64,000 nucleotides of DNA from Sulfurovum zhangzhouensis (GTDB taxonomy: Bacteria > Campylobacterota > Campylobacteria > Campylobacterales > Sulfurovaceae): NCBI RefSeq assembly GCF_030347965.1, contig NZ_JAQIBD010000001.1, positions 918,303 to 982,302 of the forward strand, given 5' to 3'. A program made the position numbers and the translations under genes. The notes under the pieces are model-generated. The model was not told the DNA's origin, ran no database searches, and worked only from the letters and a program-made list of their open reading frames with translations. Position 1 is the first letter of the stretch, and each line of letters opens with the position of its first letter. Of the stretch, positions 37,300-46,934 are shown piece by piece.

Positions 37300-37971
37300 A
37301 TGAGCCATTACAGTAAACTGGAAAATAGGCTGAACTATACATTTGAAAATAAGCAATTGATTATTGAGGCTTTGACACACAAAAGTTATAAAAAGCCTTA
37401 CAATAATGAGCGGCTGGAATTTTTGGGAGATGCAGTACTTGACCTGATCGTCGGTGAATATCTCTTTACAAAATTTGAGAAATCGGATGAAGGAATACTC
37501 TCAAAGATAAGAGCCTCATTAGTAAATGAGCGGGGCTTTACAATGATCGCCAGAGCAATCAATCTGGGTGAGTATATCTATATCTCGGCAGCAGAAGAGA
37601 ACAATAACGGAAGAGATAAACCTTCACTGCTTTCCAATGCTTTTGAAGCAGTGATCGGCGCTATCTATTTAGAAGCAGGCCTTGAGAAAGCCAGACAGAT
37701 ATCTATAGCACTTATTGAGGAGTGCCATCCAAAGATCGATCTTGATTCTCTTTCAAAAGATTTTAAAACTGCACTTCAGGAGCTTACTCAGGCTACACAC
37801 GGGATCACACCGACCTATGAGCTGCTTGACTCTTCCGGTCCTGATCATAAAAAAGAGTTTGTGATAGCCGTTACGCTGGATGGTAAAACGATCGCGAAGG
37901 CAAAAGGAAGAAGCAAAAAAGATGCTCAGCAAAAAGCCGCACAGATCGCATTAAAGGAACTGAAAAAATGA
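37300..37971 (+). CDS. rnc: Ribonuclease III
   Basis: 223 residues. Cleaves double-stranded RNA (rRNA and mRNA processing). Nuclease domain with [20 protein letters not shown] signature and the acidic [16 protein letters not shown]-terminal dsRNA-binding domain ([20 protein letters not shown]...[15 protein letters not shown]). AGGAG precedes the ATG. Stop overlaps aroC by 4 bp. Confidence 0.97.
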   Translation: MSHYSKLENRLNYTFENKQLIIEALTHKSYKKPYNNERLEFLGDAVLDLIVGEYLFTKFEKSDEGILSKIRASLVNERGFTMIARAINLGEYIYISAAEENNNGRDKPSLLSNAFEAVIGAIYLEAGLEKARQISIALIEECHPKIDLDSLSKDFKTALQELTQATHGITPTYELLDSSGPDHKKEFVIAVTLDGKTIAKAKGRSKKDAQQKAAQIALKELKK

Positions 37972-39044
37972 ATACCTTTGGGAAAAAACTGACACTGACC
38001 ACCTTTGGTGAGTCACACGGAAAAGCCATTGGCTGTATCCTTGATGGTGTACCTGCAGGACTTACGATCGATGAGGGGTTTATACAGTCTGAACTGGATA
38101 GAAGAAAACCGGGTAAGAGCAAACTGGAAACCGGACGTAAAGAGGATGATAAAGTAGAGATTCTTTCAGGTGTATTTGATGGTGTGAGTACCGGTACCCC
38201 TATCGCGATGATCATCTACAATACCAACCAAAAATCAAAAGACTATGATAATGTCAAAGACCTCTTCCGTCCAGGCCACGCAGACTTTACCTATTTTCAT
38301 AAGTACGGTTTACGCGATTACCGTGGCGGAGGAAGAAGCTCGGCACGTGAAACTGCAGCCAGAGTAGCCGGAGGAGCAATCGCCAAACTGATGCTACGTG
38401 AACTTGGAATAGAGATCCAAAGCGGGCTATGTGAAGTTGACGGTATCAAAGGAGAAGTGCTGGATTTTGAATTTGCCAATAGATCAAAACTGTATGCGCT
38501 AGACCCTAATAAAGAGGCCGAGCAGGAAGCTGCGATCCTCAAAGCCAAAGAAGCACACGATTCTGTAGGAGGGGTAGTACTTACTACTGCAACAGGTGTA
38601 CCGATTGGACTGGGTGAGCCGCTTTACTATAAACTTGATGCCATATTGGCTGAAGCGATGATGGGGATCAATGCAGCAAAAGCCGTGGAGATCGGTGATG
38701 GTGTAGCCTCTTCTCATCTCAAAGGAAGCGAAAACAATGATGAGATCACTCTTGGCGGCTTTAAAAGCAACCACTCAGGAGGAATGCTGGGAGGTATCAG
38801 TAATGGAGATACGATCATCGTTAAAACCCATTTCAAACCTACACCGTCTATCTTCCAGGAGCAAGACACGATCACAACACATAACGAAGAGGTCAAATGT
38901 AACCTCAAAGGACGTCATGATCCTTGTGTAGCGATCAGGGGAGCAGTCGTGTGTGAAGCAATGATGGCACTCACCTTAGCCGATATGGCTCTGCTCAATA
39001 TGGGTAAAAAGATGGATCACCTTAAAGAGATCTACAAAGGATAG
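37968..39044 (+). CDS. aroC: Chorismate synthase
   Basis: 358 residues. Last common step of aromatic biosynthesis (EPSP to chorismate, FMNH2-dependent). Signatures: [56 protein letters not shown] and [17 protein letters not shown]. Same rnc-aroC adjacency as in Campylobacter. Confidence 0.98.
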   Translation: MNTFGKKLTLTTFGESHGKAIGCILDGVPAGLTIDEGFIQSELDRRKPGKSKLETGRKEDDKVEILSGVFDGVSTGTPIAMIIYNTNQKSKDYDNVKDLFRPGHADFTYFHKYGLRDYRGGGRSSARETAARVAGGAIAKLMLRELGIEIQSGLCEVDGIKGEVLDFEFANRSKLYALDPNKEAEQEAAILKAKEAHDSVGGVVLTTATGVPIGLGEPLYYKLDAILAEAMMGINAAKAVEIGDGVASSHLKGSENNDEITLGGFKSNHSGGMLGGISNGDTIIVKTHFKPTPSIFQEQDTITTHNEEVKCNLKGRHDPCVAIRGAVVCEAMMALTLADMALLNMGKKMDHLKEIYKG

Positions 39045-39049
39045 ATAAC

Positions 39050-40390
39050 ATGAGTCTAAAACAGGTCGGGCTTGGTGTGATCAGCATAGCGATCGCTGCA
39101 GTGCTCTACTATGTTTCCGTAGGCTCTTCAAAATTGACACAAGAACTTAAAGCTGAAGTCGACAAAGAACTTCACACTCTACGATCTCAAGGTTTTGGGA
39201 TCGAAGAGAGAAAAGTTTCAAAAAATAAAGAGCACTTTGAAATCGTTTTTAACGATACTGCAAAGATAGCTAACTATCTTAATACACAAGGTGCTTCCCT
39301 TACGGATGAAGAGAGTGCCTCTTTTAAAGGTATGAAAATCGGGGTGGACCTCACTTACCTCAAAGACAACTACTCTTCAATCTCTTTTGATCTCTATCCC
39401 ACAGCACTGCCAATTACTCTCACCCAAGGCAAATTAAGTACTGAGGACAAAGAAACACTTGCCAGGATCAACACTCTTTTTGATAAAAAAGCCTTTTTGA
39501 TGCATATTGATATCAACATCATGCTTAACGCTTTCAAGGGGTATATCAAAGATATCGATGAGACCTTCAGTGAGCCGGGGGGAAAAGTGATAATGCAGAT
39601 GAAAGCAATGCATTTTAACGGCGAAATGGACACTGAAAAAGTCATCTCAGTAGACCAAACACTTGAAAGCTTCCTGATCAACGCTGAAGATGAACTATTG
39701 ATACAACTCCTTGGGCTTAAGAGCCATTATCAACTTACCGGACCATCACGCTATGATATCACCGGACGCTATAGTATGGAAAAAATCTCTTTTGAAGATG
39801 CTTCAAATGAGAGTATAACGATCAATAATTTGGAAGTAAATACAACAACAATATTGCAAAACGATCTTGCCAAAAGTGAAGTAAGTTCAACCATAGAGAC
39901 CATCACGGTTACAGAAGAGAAAAAAACAAGTAAGATCACTGACTTGGTACTTGATATGAAAGTTTCCAATCTTGATATCAAGTCTTTTGAAGCACTCCAG
40001 CAGGTAGACCCAGCAGAGCAACAGCAGATCGATAAGCTCGTACAAGAGATCATCTCTAAAGGACTTTCAATAGAGATCCTAAAACTCTCCGTAAATAAAC
40101 TCTATACGCAACACAAAGAGATGGATGGATTTTCGCTCAAGGCAAAGGTCGATATCGATAAAAACCTTAAGCTGGCTGACTTGCAGGCAAACCCTATGTT
40201 AGGCCTGACAGCGGTACAAGCAGATCTAAACCTCACATTCTCAGAGACCTTGCACACTTTTATCGCACAGCAGCCTGAAGCACTCATTACCATGATGATG
40301 TTCCAGCCAAAAGAAAAAAACGGCAATAAAACCTATCAGATCAAACTTGAAAACGGTATGTTGAGCATAAACGGTGTCTTGATGCAGTGA
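39050..40390 (+). CDS. DUF945 (YdgA)-like membrane-anchored protein
   Basis: 446 residues. One N-terminal membrane helix (VGLGVISIAIAAVLYYVSVG) and a long periplasmic-type domain of alternating beta and helical segments with repeated phrases such as GRYSMEKISFEDASNESI and LKAKVDIDKNLKLADLQ, as in the YdgA/DUF945 family. Function unknown; the family is linked to envelope roles. 5 bp after aroC and ends 1 bp before the convergent rnhB. Confidence 0.6.
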   Translation: MSLKQVGLGVISIAIAAVLYYVSVGSSKLTQELKAEVDKELHTLRSQGFGIEERKVSKNKEHFEIVFNDTAKIANYLNTQGASLTDEESASFKGMKIGVDLTYLKDNYSSISFDLYPTALPITLTQGKLSTEDKETLARINTLFDKKAFLMHIDINIMLNAFKGYIKDIDETFSEPGGKVIMQMKAMHFNGEMDTEKVISVDQTLESFLINAEDELLIQLLGLKSHYQLTGPSRYDITGRYSMEKISFEDASNESITINNLEVNTTTILQNDLAKSEVSSTIETITVTEEKKTSKITDLVLDMKVSNLDIKSFEALQQVDPAEQQQIDKLVQEIISKGLSIEILKLSVNKLYTQHKEMDGFSLKAKVDIDKNLKLADLQANPMLGLTAVQADLNLTFSETLHTFIAQQPEALITMMMFQPKEKNGNKTYQIKLENGMLSINGVLMQ

Positions 40391-40960
40391 TCAAAACAGC
40401 GTAGGTTCATCCAATGTTTTGATCCGAAAAGTTTTGCGATGTACTTCACATCTATCATACTTTTCCAACGCCTCGATATGTGCTTTGGTACCATACCCTT
40501 TATGCTGTTCAAATCCATACTCAGGATATTTTTTGGCAAGCTCCAGCATCTCCCTATCCCTTGTAACTTTAGCTAGGATACTTGCTGCACTCACCTCTTC
40601 GACTTTATCATCTGCTTTCACCATTGTAGTGATATTATCCACACCAAAGGTACTGTTCCCGTCAAAAAGGTAATGACATTCACAAAGATGTGCTTGGATC
40701 GCCTGCAATCCTTGTTGTAAACACTTCGAGATGCCCAGTTCATCAACTTCACTCGCTGAAAATGTGACGATATGATAACGGCTGTTCTGGATGATCTCAC
40801 CAAAGAGTGCTTCCCGTTTTTTCTCAGTAAGCTTTTTGGAGTCCATTAAGCCCTCCACACTTCCTGTTAACACCACACCAGCCATCACTAATGATCCCGC
40901 AATCGGTCCTCGACCTGCTTCATCTATCCCGCAAAGAGGTTTTATTGTTCTATCTTCCAT
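40391..40960 (-). CDS. rnhB: Ribonuclease HII
   Basis: 189 residues. Removes misincorporated ribonucleotides and hybrid RNA. Catalytic motifs CGIDEAGRGPIAG (Asp-Glu), MDSKKLTEKKREALF, HYLFDGN and EEVSAASILAKVTRDREM. The window thus encodes RNases HI, HII and III close together. Confidence 0.96.
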   Translation of the reverse strand: MEDRTIKPLCGIDEAGRGPIAGSLVMAGVVLTGSVEGLMDSKKLTEKKREALFGEIIQNSRYHIVTFSASEVDELGISKCLQQGLQAIQAHLCECHYLFDGNSTFGVDNITTMVKADDKVEEVSAASILAKVTRDREMLELAKKYPEYGFEQHKGYGTKAHIEALEKYDRCEVHRKTFRIKTLDEPTLF

Positions 40961-40996
40961 AAGCAGTATTATACCTTTGATGAAATGAAAGAGACC

Positions 40997-42778
40997 CTAC
41001 TGTTCCTTTAAAAGCGCAAGAAACTCTTCTCCGTAACGATCATACTTTACTTCGCCAATACCGTGTACTTGAAGCATCTCTTCTTTAGTGAGAGGTTTTT
41101 TGGCACTTAAATCCTTGAGCGTCTTATCAGAAAAGACGATATAAGGAGGAATAGCGTTTTCTTCAGCGATCTGGGCACGAAGATCCCGTAACTTATCAAA
41201 AAGTGCTACATCGTAATCATCAAAGAAAGTTACCTTACGTTTCGGCTCTGCTTTCTGTATACTCAGACGCTCTTTCTTGATCTCGATGGTATGGCCCCCC
41301 TTTAGTACTTCTACGCCAAACTGTGTCAACCTGTATACCTTAAACTCTCCAAGCTCTACCGCTCCAAGTTCCAATAACTTGTCACCCACTGTCAACCATT
41401 GGTTGCGGGTAAACTCTTCACCGATACCATAAACGGTGATTTTATCGTGACCGTTTTGCAAAACTCTTTGTTCCTTACTACCGCGCAAAACATCGATAAG
41501 ATAATGCAACCCATAGTTCTGTCCAGTTCGATAAATTGCAGAGAGCATCTTACGTGAAGCTTCTGTGATATCGGTTCTCTGGATCTCGGTTGTCGTACAA
41601 TTGTCACATTTGTCGCTGCATAATTCTATCCTATCATCAAAATATGCGGCAATGCTTTGGTGCCTGCAACTCTCTGAGTTCGAAAACCTGATCATAGCAT
41701 CGAGTTTATCAAAGGCATGTTGCTTATAAGGGGTCTCGGGTAATGCTTCGATAAATGCTTTTTGCTGGATGATATCCTGTGCCGAGAAAAGCAAAAGTGT
41801 CTCAGAGTCCAATCCATCCCTTCCGGCACGCCCTATCTCCTGATAGTAATTCTCCAGTGTCTTTGGAAGACTGAGATGTATGACAAAACGAATATTGCTT
41901 TTATCAATTCCCATACCAAATGCTATCGTAGCAACCACGATCTGAATCCTATCTTCTACAAATGCTTTATAGGTGCGGTTCTTCTCTTCTGTACTGAGCC
42001 CTGCATGATACGCATGTGCCTCTATCCCTTTGGTTTGGAGGAAGTGAGCAACTGACTCGGTCTGTTTTCTTGAAAGAGTATAGATGATACCTGAGTCGTT
42101 CTGATAGCTTTTTAAAAACTCCAAAAGTTGTTCCCGTCCATCTTTGATACGATGCTGTGCCTGGATGGTAAGGTTACTACGAAAAAGTGAACCTCTTACT
42201 CTTTTAGGTGTATCAAGTCGTAGATTCGTGGCGATATCTTCTTCAACCACTTTTGTTGCAGTAGCGGTAAAAGCTGCAATAGGTGTATGAGGGAAACGCT
42301 CTTTGAGTAGTGACAGTCCGCGATAATGTTCACGAAATTCATGACCCCATTCACTCACACAGTGTGCCTCATCTATCACAAAGAAATTGATAGGCAGTTG
42401 CTGTAAAAAACCTAGAAAATATGGGTTTAGCAGACGTTCGGGTGCGACATAAAGCAGTTTGATCTTACCTGCTCTGAGCTGTGATTCTATATGCCCGGAC
42501 TCTTCAGGTGTCTGCATTGAACTGAGCATTGCAGCACTAATATCATTGGCTTTTAGAGCCGTCACCTGGTCATGCATTAATGCCAGTAGAGGAGAGACCA
42601 CCACAGTCACACCTTCCATCAAAAGTGTAGGCAGCTGATAACAGAGTGATTTTCCACCGCCTGTAGGGAGGATCATTAACACATCCTGTTTTGCAAGGAT
42701 CGCATCTACCACTTCTTCTTGCAGAGGTCTAAAACCGTTGTGCCCAAAATAGTCTTTTAAGATCTGTAATTTACTCAT
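40997..42778 (-). CDS. recQ: ATP-dependent DNA helicase RecQ
   Basis: 593 residues. SF2 3'-5' helicase for recombination and repair. Motifs: ILPTGGGKSLCYQLP (Walker A), FVIDEAHCVSEWGHEFR (DEAH and aromatic loop), AFTATAT, and FGMGIDKSNIRFVIH..QEIGRAGRDG (motifs V-VI). The zinc-binding Cys region CRHQSIAAYFDDR..CSDKCDNC, winged helix and a C-terminal HRDC domain (LRDLRAQIAEENAIPPYIVFSD) complete the standard architecture. Confidence 0.96.
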   Translation of the reverse strand: MSKLQILKDYFGHNGFRPLQEEVVDAILAKQDVLMILPTGGGKSLCYQLPTLLMEGVTVVVSPLLALMHDQVTALKANDISAAMLSSMQTPEESGHIESQLRAGKIKLLYVAPERLLNPYFLGFLQQLPINFFVIDEAHCVSEWGHEFREHYRGLSLLKERFPHTPIAAFTATATKVVEEDIATNLRLDTPKRVRGSLFRSNLTIQAQHRIKDGREQLLEFLKSYQNDSGIIYTLSRKQTESVAHFLQTKGIEAHAYHAGLSTEEKNRTYKAFVEDRIQIVVATIAFGMGIDKSNIRFVIHLSLPKTLENYYQEIGRAGRDGLDSETLLLFSAQDIIQQKAFIEALPETPYKQHAFDKLDAMIRFSNSESCRHQSIAAYFDDRIELCSDKCDNCTTTEIQRTDITEASRKMLSAIYRTGQNYGLHYLIDVLRGSKEQRVLQNGHDKITVYGIGEEFTRNQWLTVGDKLLELGAVELGEFKVYRLTQFGVEVLKGGHTIEIKKERLSIQKAEPKRKVTFFDDYDVALFDKLRDLRAQIAEENAIPPYIVFSDKTLKDLSAKKPLTKEEMLQVHGIGEVKYDRYGEEFLALLKEQ

Positions 42779-42848
42779 GGTAGAAGTGTAGCGTTATCAA
42801 CACAAAAAGAGCTAAAAAGATGTCAATATGACATCTTTCTTGAGATGT

Positions 42849-44561
42849 TTATCCGATATATCTCTTTTTCTTGCTCTCTTTCATTTTATGAAGATCAACG
42901 ACTATAAAGCCGTCTATACAGTTATTGAAATCTTTGTCATATCCAAAGTCGAGAAATTTTACACCATCCTCATCACATACTTCGGCATATTGTTTATAAA
43001 GTGTCGGGATCATATATCCCATATACCCCAACTCTTCTTTGAGCACTCTCTGATCACCCTTGTAATCATCTCCTTTAAAGATAGAATCGCAGTATGCTTT
43101 CATCTCAGAAGAGAGATAATATGGGTTTTTATGCGTAACCATAACCTCATTACCGGCAAAATAGTGTGAATAGAAGTAGATCATCAATGCTTTAGCCTTT
43201 TCATTAAAGCTGTCACTCATACTCACTGCACCAAAGAGGTAACGGATATCAGGACGGCTCTTGACAAATGCACCAATCCCCTGCCATAGATAATCCAATG
43301 CTCTTGAGTTCCAGTATTTAGGCTGAACAAAACTACGCCCAAGTTCTATCCCGCTTGCAAGCTGCGGTTCAAAACCTTCATGGTATTTAAAGAGTGAAGA
43401 TGAGTATAGTCCGTCAATATCAAAATCCTCTACAATTTCGCCAGTGACGCCCAAACGGTATGCACCTGCTATCTCTAAGTGCTCATTATCCCAGATGATC
43501 AGATGTTTATAATAAAAATCAAATCCATCGATATCCCTTTTTTTACCGCTACCTTCACCGACAAACCGGAAACTGATCTCTCTTAACCTTCCTATCTCTT
43601 TGATCACACAGTTTTCCTGGGTTGACTCATAAAGGATAATACTCTTCCCATCCAAAGTCTCTCCAAGGAGTGTCCCGTTTTTGAGCTCTTTTTTGATCTC
43701 ACTTGGCGTTTCTGCCATAGATATAGGGTTTTCAGTTTTAAAAAGCTCTCTTCTGCTCTTTGCTATCTTGTAAAAATGTTTGCGTAAAAGCTTGACCTTT
43801 TCATTGGTAGGTAGAGGGATATTGTAAGACTCATAAGGAATTGATCTACCGATAGTAAAGTCGATCTGCTTCCCTCTTCCCTTGAACATCTCATGCGGCA
43901 GTGTTGCTGTAGCCAGTGAGCGGTTGATCATCGAAAGCATATAGAAGCTCTTTGAATTTTTCGCTTTAATGTAGATAGGCAGGATTGGAGCTTTCATCTT
44001 CGTTGCGATCTTTAAAAAGCCGTTTTTCCATTTTGTATCTTTCACACCATTTGGTCTTGCTCTACTCACCTCACCTGATGGGAAAATGATCACTGCTTTT
44101 TCTTCTTCCAAAGCCTGATAGATTCCTGTTACAACCTGTCTGTCCATCTTCCCGTTGATATTGTCCACAGGGATTAGAATATCCTTCAGATTGTCAAACT
44201 GTCCTAAAAATGAGTTGGCTACGATCTTGATATCTTTACGTACATCCTTGAGAAGGTGGATCAATGCCAAAGCATCCAGTGCACCCAAAGGGTGATTAGC
44301 GATGATCACGGTACGACCGTAAGAAGGGATACGTGTCATTTCATCTTTTTTAAGTCCGATCGTCACATCAAAATAATCAATGATAGCTTCTATGAAACTC
44401 AACGCATCCTTGTTTCTATTACTTACCAAAAACTCATTGATCTGGTTTTCGTGAAAAAGTTTCTTCATTCCACAAAAAAGCAGTTTCTTTGCTGTATGAG
44501 GAAACTGCTCTATCTTAGGAAAATGATGTACCATATAGCTCTCAACACTTAGTTGTTGCAT
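42849..44561 (-). CDS. olsF: Bifunctional ornithine lipid synthase OlsF-like (acyltransferase + GNAT)
   Basis: 570 residues, two domains. Residues ~70-270 are a PlsC/OlsA-type O-acyltransferase: IIANHPLGALDALAL (His90/Asp96 motif) and IIFPSGEVSRARPNG. Residues ~315-520 are an OlsB-type GNAT N-acyltransferase: EISFRFVGEG...DGFDFYYKHLIIWD...IAGAYRLG and IELGRSFVQPKYWNSRALDYLWQGI. This order (OlsA-like then OlsB-like) is that of OlsF, which makes phosphorus-free ornithine lipids from ornithine and acyl-ACP. Second gene of a Pho-box-controlled unit (boxes 44826-44865); its start overlaps the preceding gene by 13 bp. Ornithine lipids typically replace phospholipids under phosphate limitation. Confidence 0.85.
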   Translation of the reverse strand: MQQLSVESYMVHHFPKIEQFPHTAKKLLFCGMKKLFHENQINEFLVSNRNKDALSFIEAIIDYFDVTIGLKKDEMTRIPSYGRTVIIANHPLGALDALALIHLLKDVRKDIKIVANSFLGQFDNLKDILIPVDNINGKMDRQVVTGIYQALEEEKAVIIFPSGEVSRARPNGVKDTKWKNGFLKIATKMKAPILPIYIKAKNSKSFYMLSMINRSLATATLPHEMFKGRGKQIDFTIGRSIPYESYNIPLPTNEKVKLLRKHFYKIAKSRRELFKTENPISMAETPSEIKKELKNGTLLGETLDGKSIILYESTQENCVIKEIGRLREISFRFVGEGSGKKRDIDGFDFYYKHLIIWDNEHLEIAGAYRLGVTGEIVEDFDIDGLYSSSLFKYHEGFEPQLASGIELGRSFVQPKYWNSRALDYLWQGIGAFVKSRPDIRYLFGAVSMSDSFNEKAKALMIYFYSHYFAGNEVMVTHKNPYYLSSEMKAYCDSIFKGDDYKGDQRVLKEELGYMGYMIPTLYKQYAEVCDEDGVKFLDFGYDKDFNNCIDGFIVVDLHKMKESKKKRYIG

Positions 44562-44788
44562 ACTGACCCCCTATAGTTACCATCGATCTGCAAAAGCAGA
44601 TGTTTGTGTACGTCTTTTACTTTTTTATATTTTTCAAATAATGACTCTACCGTTTCCCACTCTTTATAGATCAGAGCACGGGCAACCTCATCATCAAGGA
44701 AAAGAGACTTACCGATCTTTTTAATGAGCTTGTCAATCTTGTCCTGGGAAATCATACTTAGATTTGTATCATATTTCATATGTGTCAT
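44549..44788 (-). CDS. Small unknown protein preceding olsF (79 aa)
   Basis: 79 residues, soluble, charged and helical (ISQDKIDKLIKKIGKSLFLDDEVARALIYKEWETV). AGGAG precedes ATG 44788, and the 3' end overlaps olsF by 13 bp, so it is the first gene of the olsF transcript. Four Pho-box units and a -10 (TATTAT, 44811-44816) lie directly upstream. No family recognised; co-expression with olsF suggests a lipid-synthesis accessory. Confidence 0.7.
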   Translation of the reverse strand: MTHMKYDTNLSMISQDKIDKLIKKIGKSLFLDDEVARALIYKEWETVESLFEKYKKVKDVHKHLLLQIDGNYRGSVCNN

Positions 44789-44810
44789 CTTGACTCCTAT
44801 TTATGATGAA

Positions 44811-44865
44811 ATAATAGAAGTTCTTGATTACACAAGCATTACAAAACGGTTACATTATGATTACA
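44811..44865 (-). promoter_or_regulatory. Pho-box promoter of the 79-aa gene and olsF
   Basis: Four 7-bp units with exact 11-bp spacing on the plus strand: GATTACA (44826), CATTACA (44837), GGTTACA (44848), GATTACA (44859); read on the minus strand they are TGTAATC-like. After a 9-bp gap follows TATTAT (44811-44816). It overlaps the 3' end of the glycosyltransferase gene. Confidence 0.8.
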
Positions 44866-46002
44866 GTTCATATGTACTTCCCAGAATGCATCAAAGCTTT
44901 TTGCAATGTCCATTTCAGCGATTATTTTATGCCCGTTTTCACCATGTTTTTCTCGGAGAGATCTATTTTCCATCAATACTTTTATCTTTTCCAGCCACAA
45001 TATCCGGTCATTCACATTGATAGCATAACCCGCTTGCTGTTTATCGCCTATCAACGTTTTGGGACCCCCTTCATCACTGACTAAAACAGGTAATCCTGAA
45101 GACATTGCTTCCATTACTACCTGTCCCAATGTATCCGTTGTTGAAGGAAACAAAAAAAGATCACTGCTGGCATAGATCTTTGAAAGCTCTTCGCCTCTTT
45201 TGATACCCAGTGACTTGATATGGTACCTTTCAAATAAAGACTCATCCAGATCACCTCCCACAGCGATCAGATAGATATTTTTGTTTTTACTTTGCAGATA
45301 GTACGCTTTCCACAACTCCAAAAGTAACGGGAAGTTCTTCTCTTTGGTAAATCTGCCTACATAGAGTGCTTTGACCGAAGTCTCAGGAATGCCGTACATC
45401 TGCCAAATACCCATCTCTTTATAACTGGTATTAAACTTCCGGGTATCTATCCCTGCTTTGAGTGTATGAATGTTTTCAGGATCAAATTTGACATCTTCCT
45501 GCACGATCTTTTTATAGGCTTCGCTTCGAACAAAAAGTGCTTTGAAATCACGATAAAAATACTCCATCACTTTATTTCCGATATGTTTTACGATTTTATA
45601 CGGCATGTTTTTATAAGCAAATGCAGGAAAGTCAGTATGATAAGTTCCCAGCATAGGTATGGATTTTTTCTGGGCAATCCTACGCCCCATTAACCCCACA
45701 AAACCTGGAGTTGAGATATGCACGACATCAGGGTCGATCTCCTCAGTGATGGATTTTAGTCTTTTATAGGATGGAAGAACAAGATCCAGTTCGGGATAAA
45801 ATGGCATCTTGGTTCGAAATAAAGGTTTTATGATCTGCACATTAGAAAGATCAGGACATATTTTTGCCGTTGATGTCACTACATAAAATGCTAGCTCTTT
45901 TTGATGGGCAAGCTTTGAGATATCCTGTATAAAACGCGAAACTCCGTTAACATCACACAGTGTATCTGTGAATAGCAGAATCCTAATGTTTTTCATCATC
46001 AT
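44839..46002 (-). CDS. agt: Glycolipid glycosyltransferase (Agt-like, GT4)
   Basis: About 388 residues; three consecutive ATGs (46002, 45999, 45996) make the exact start uncertain. GT-B fold, GT4 family: N-terminal ILLFTDTLCDVNGVSRF, HTDFPAFAYKNMPYKI, and the donor-site EAMSSGLPVLVSDEGGPKTLI with ALYVGRFTKEKN. Similar enzymes (SqdX/MgdA/Agt type) add sugar to diacylglycerol. It overlaps the plcP 3' end by 20 bp. The plcP-agt pair is known in alphaproteobacteria to convert phospholipids into glycolipids during phosphate starvation; the same role is inferred here. Sugar specificity is unknown. Confidence 0.78.
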   Translation of the reverse strand: MMMKNIRILLFTDTLCDVNGVSRFIQDISKLAHQKELAFYVVTSTAKICPDLSNVQIIKPLFRTKMPFYPELDLVLPSYKRLKSITEEIDPDVVHISTPGFVGLMGRRIAQKKSIPMLGTYHTDFPAFAYKNMPYKIVKHIGNKVMEYFYRDFKALFVRSEAYKKIVQEDVKFDPENIHTLKAGIDTRKFNTSYKEMGIWQMYGIPETSVKALYVGRFTKEKNFPLLLELWKAYYLQSKNKNIYLIAVGGDLDESLFERYHIKSLGIKRGEELSKIYASSDLFLFPSTTDTLGQVVMEAMSSGLPVLVSDEGGPKTLIGDKQQAGYAINVNDRILWLEKIKVLMENRSLREKHGENGHKIIAEMDIAKSFDAFWEVHMNCNHNVTVL

Positions 46003-46729
46003 GCCAATGGATAACTTTCCACTCTCCATCTAGTGTTTCTACAAGAGCGGTACACGACTCCACCCAATCCCCGGAATTTTTATACTCTATCCCGTCTATT
46101 ATTTTCATTTCGGCCTTATGGATATGTCCGCAGATAATGCCATCGTAGCCTTTATGTTTTGCATGCTGTGCAAGGATCTGTTCAAAGTCGGTGATAAAAC
46201 TAACGGATTTTTTTACATTGTCTTTGACATATTTCGAAAGTGACCAGTATCGCTTTACCCCCAGCTTTTGTCTAAAAAAGTGCAAAAAGTGATTGAGGTT
46301 GAGCAGCATTTCATAGCCATAGTCTCCCAAGACGGCTAACCATTTTTTGGTCAAAGTGATCGAATCAAATATATCCCCATGGGTAATAAAATATTTTTTG
46401 CCCTCAATACTCACATATTCAAACTCGTCGTCAACTTCCAAATTATCCCCAAGCATCAAAGGTAAAAAAGGACGCAAGAACTCATCATGGTTTCCTGTGA
46501 CCAGATATACATTGGTACCTTTTCTAGCCTTTCTGAGTACTTTTTGAACTACATCAGAATGTGCCTGTTTCCAACGGAACTTGCGTCTTAATGCCCAACC
46601 GTCAATAATATCCCCCACCATATAGAGGTTTTCAGATTCGTTGGACTTCATAAAGTCCAAAAATGCATCAGCTTGGGAGAACTTGGTACCTAAATGTATG
46701 TCTGAAACAAAAATTGATCGATACTTCAT
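45983..46729 (-). CDS. plcP: PlcP-like phospholipase C (calcineurin-type metallophosphoesterase)
   Basis: 248 residues. Dimetal phosphoesterase motifs in order: FVSDIHLGTKFS, YMVGDIIDGWALRRKFRW, VTGNHDEFLRPF, FITHGDIFD and IICGHIHKAEMK. The family includes LpxH (UDP-2,3-diacylglucosamine hydrolase) and PlcP. Context decides for PlcP: it is coupled to an Agt-like glycosyltransferase and lies in a Pho-box cluster. PlcP removes the headgroup of phospholipids, yielding diacylglycerol for agt. An alternative is an LpxH-type lipid A enzyme; it lacks the operon context for that. Confidence 0.78.
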   Translation of the reverse strand: MKYRSIFVSDIHLGTKFSQADAFLDFMKSNESENLYMVGDIIDGWALRRKFRWKQAHSDVVQKVLRKARKGTNVYLVTGNHDEFLRPFLPLMLGDNLEVDDEFEYVSIEGKKYFITHGDIFDSITLTKKWLAVLGDYGYEMLLNLNHFLHFFRQKLGVKRYWSLSKYVKDNVKKSVSFITDFEQILAQHAKHKGYDGIICGHIHKAEMKIIDGIEYKNSGDWVESCTALVETLDGEWKVIHWHDDEKH

Positions 46730-46794
46730 GCAGTGATGTTAACCCAAGAATATCACGATTTGGTAACATTTTTTGAACTTTGACAGAAGGCTTG

Positions 46795-46928
46795 AAAACA
46801 GAAGACCTATATGGAAACTTTTAGAGGTTTATTCTAGAGTGATCGAAGGGGGAAACTATTCACTGTCAGGTTGAGGCTGAAACATGATAATGAACAAGTG
46901 AAACTTTATATAAACACTAGGTCTTCTG
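46795..46928 (-). ncRNA. Candidate structured RNA or plcP leader
   Basis: Between the Pho-box promoter and plcP lies a leader of about 200 nt. Its predicted 5' end (46928) begins CAGAAGACCTA, and 108 nt later the perfect complement TAGGTCTTCTG (46809-46799) occurs, followed by TTTTC. Internal short pairings (UUCAC/GUGAA, UCAG/CUGA) are possible. This could be a Pho-induced small RNA of ~130 nt or a structured leader. Strand is inferred from the promoter; no known RNA family was recognised. Confidence 0.35.
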
Positions 46929-46934
46929 GAGCGT

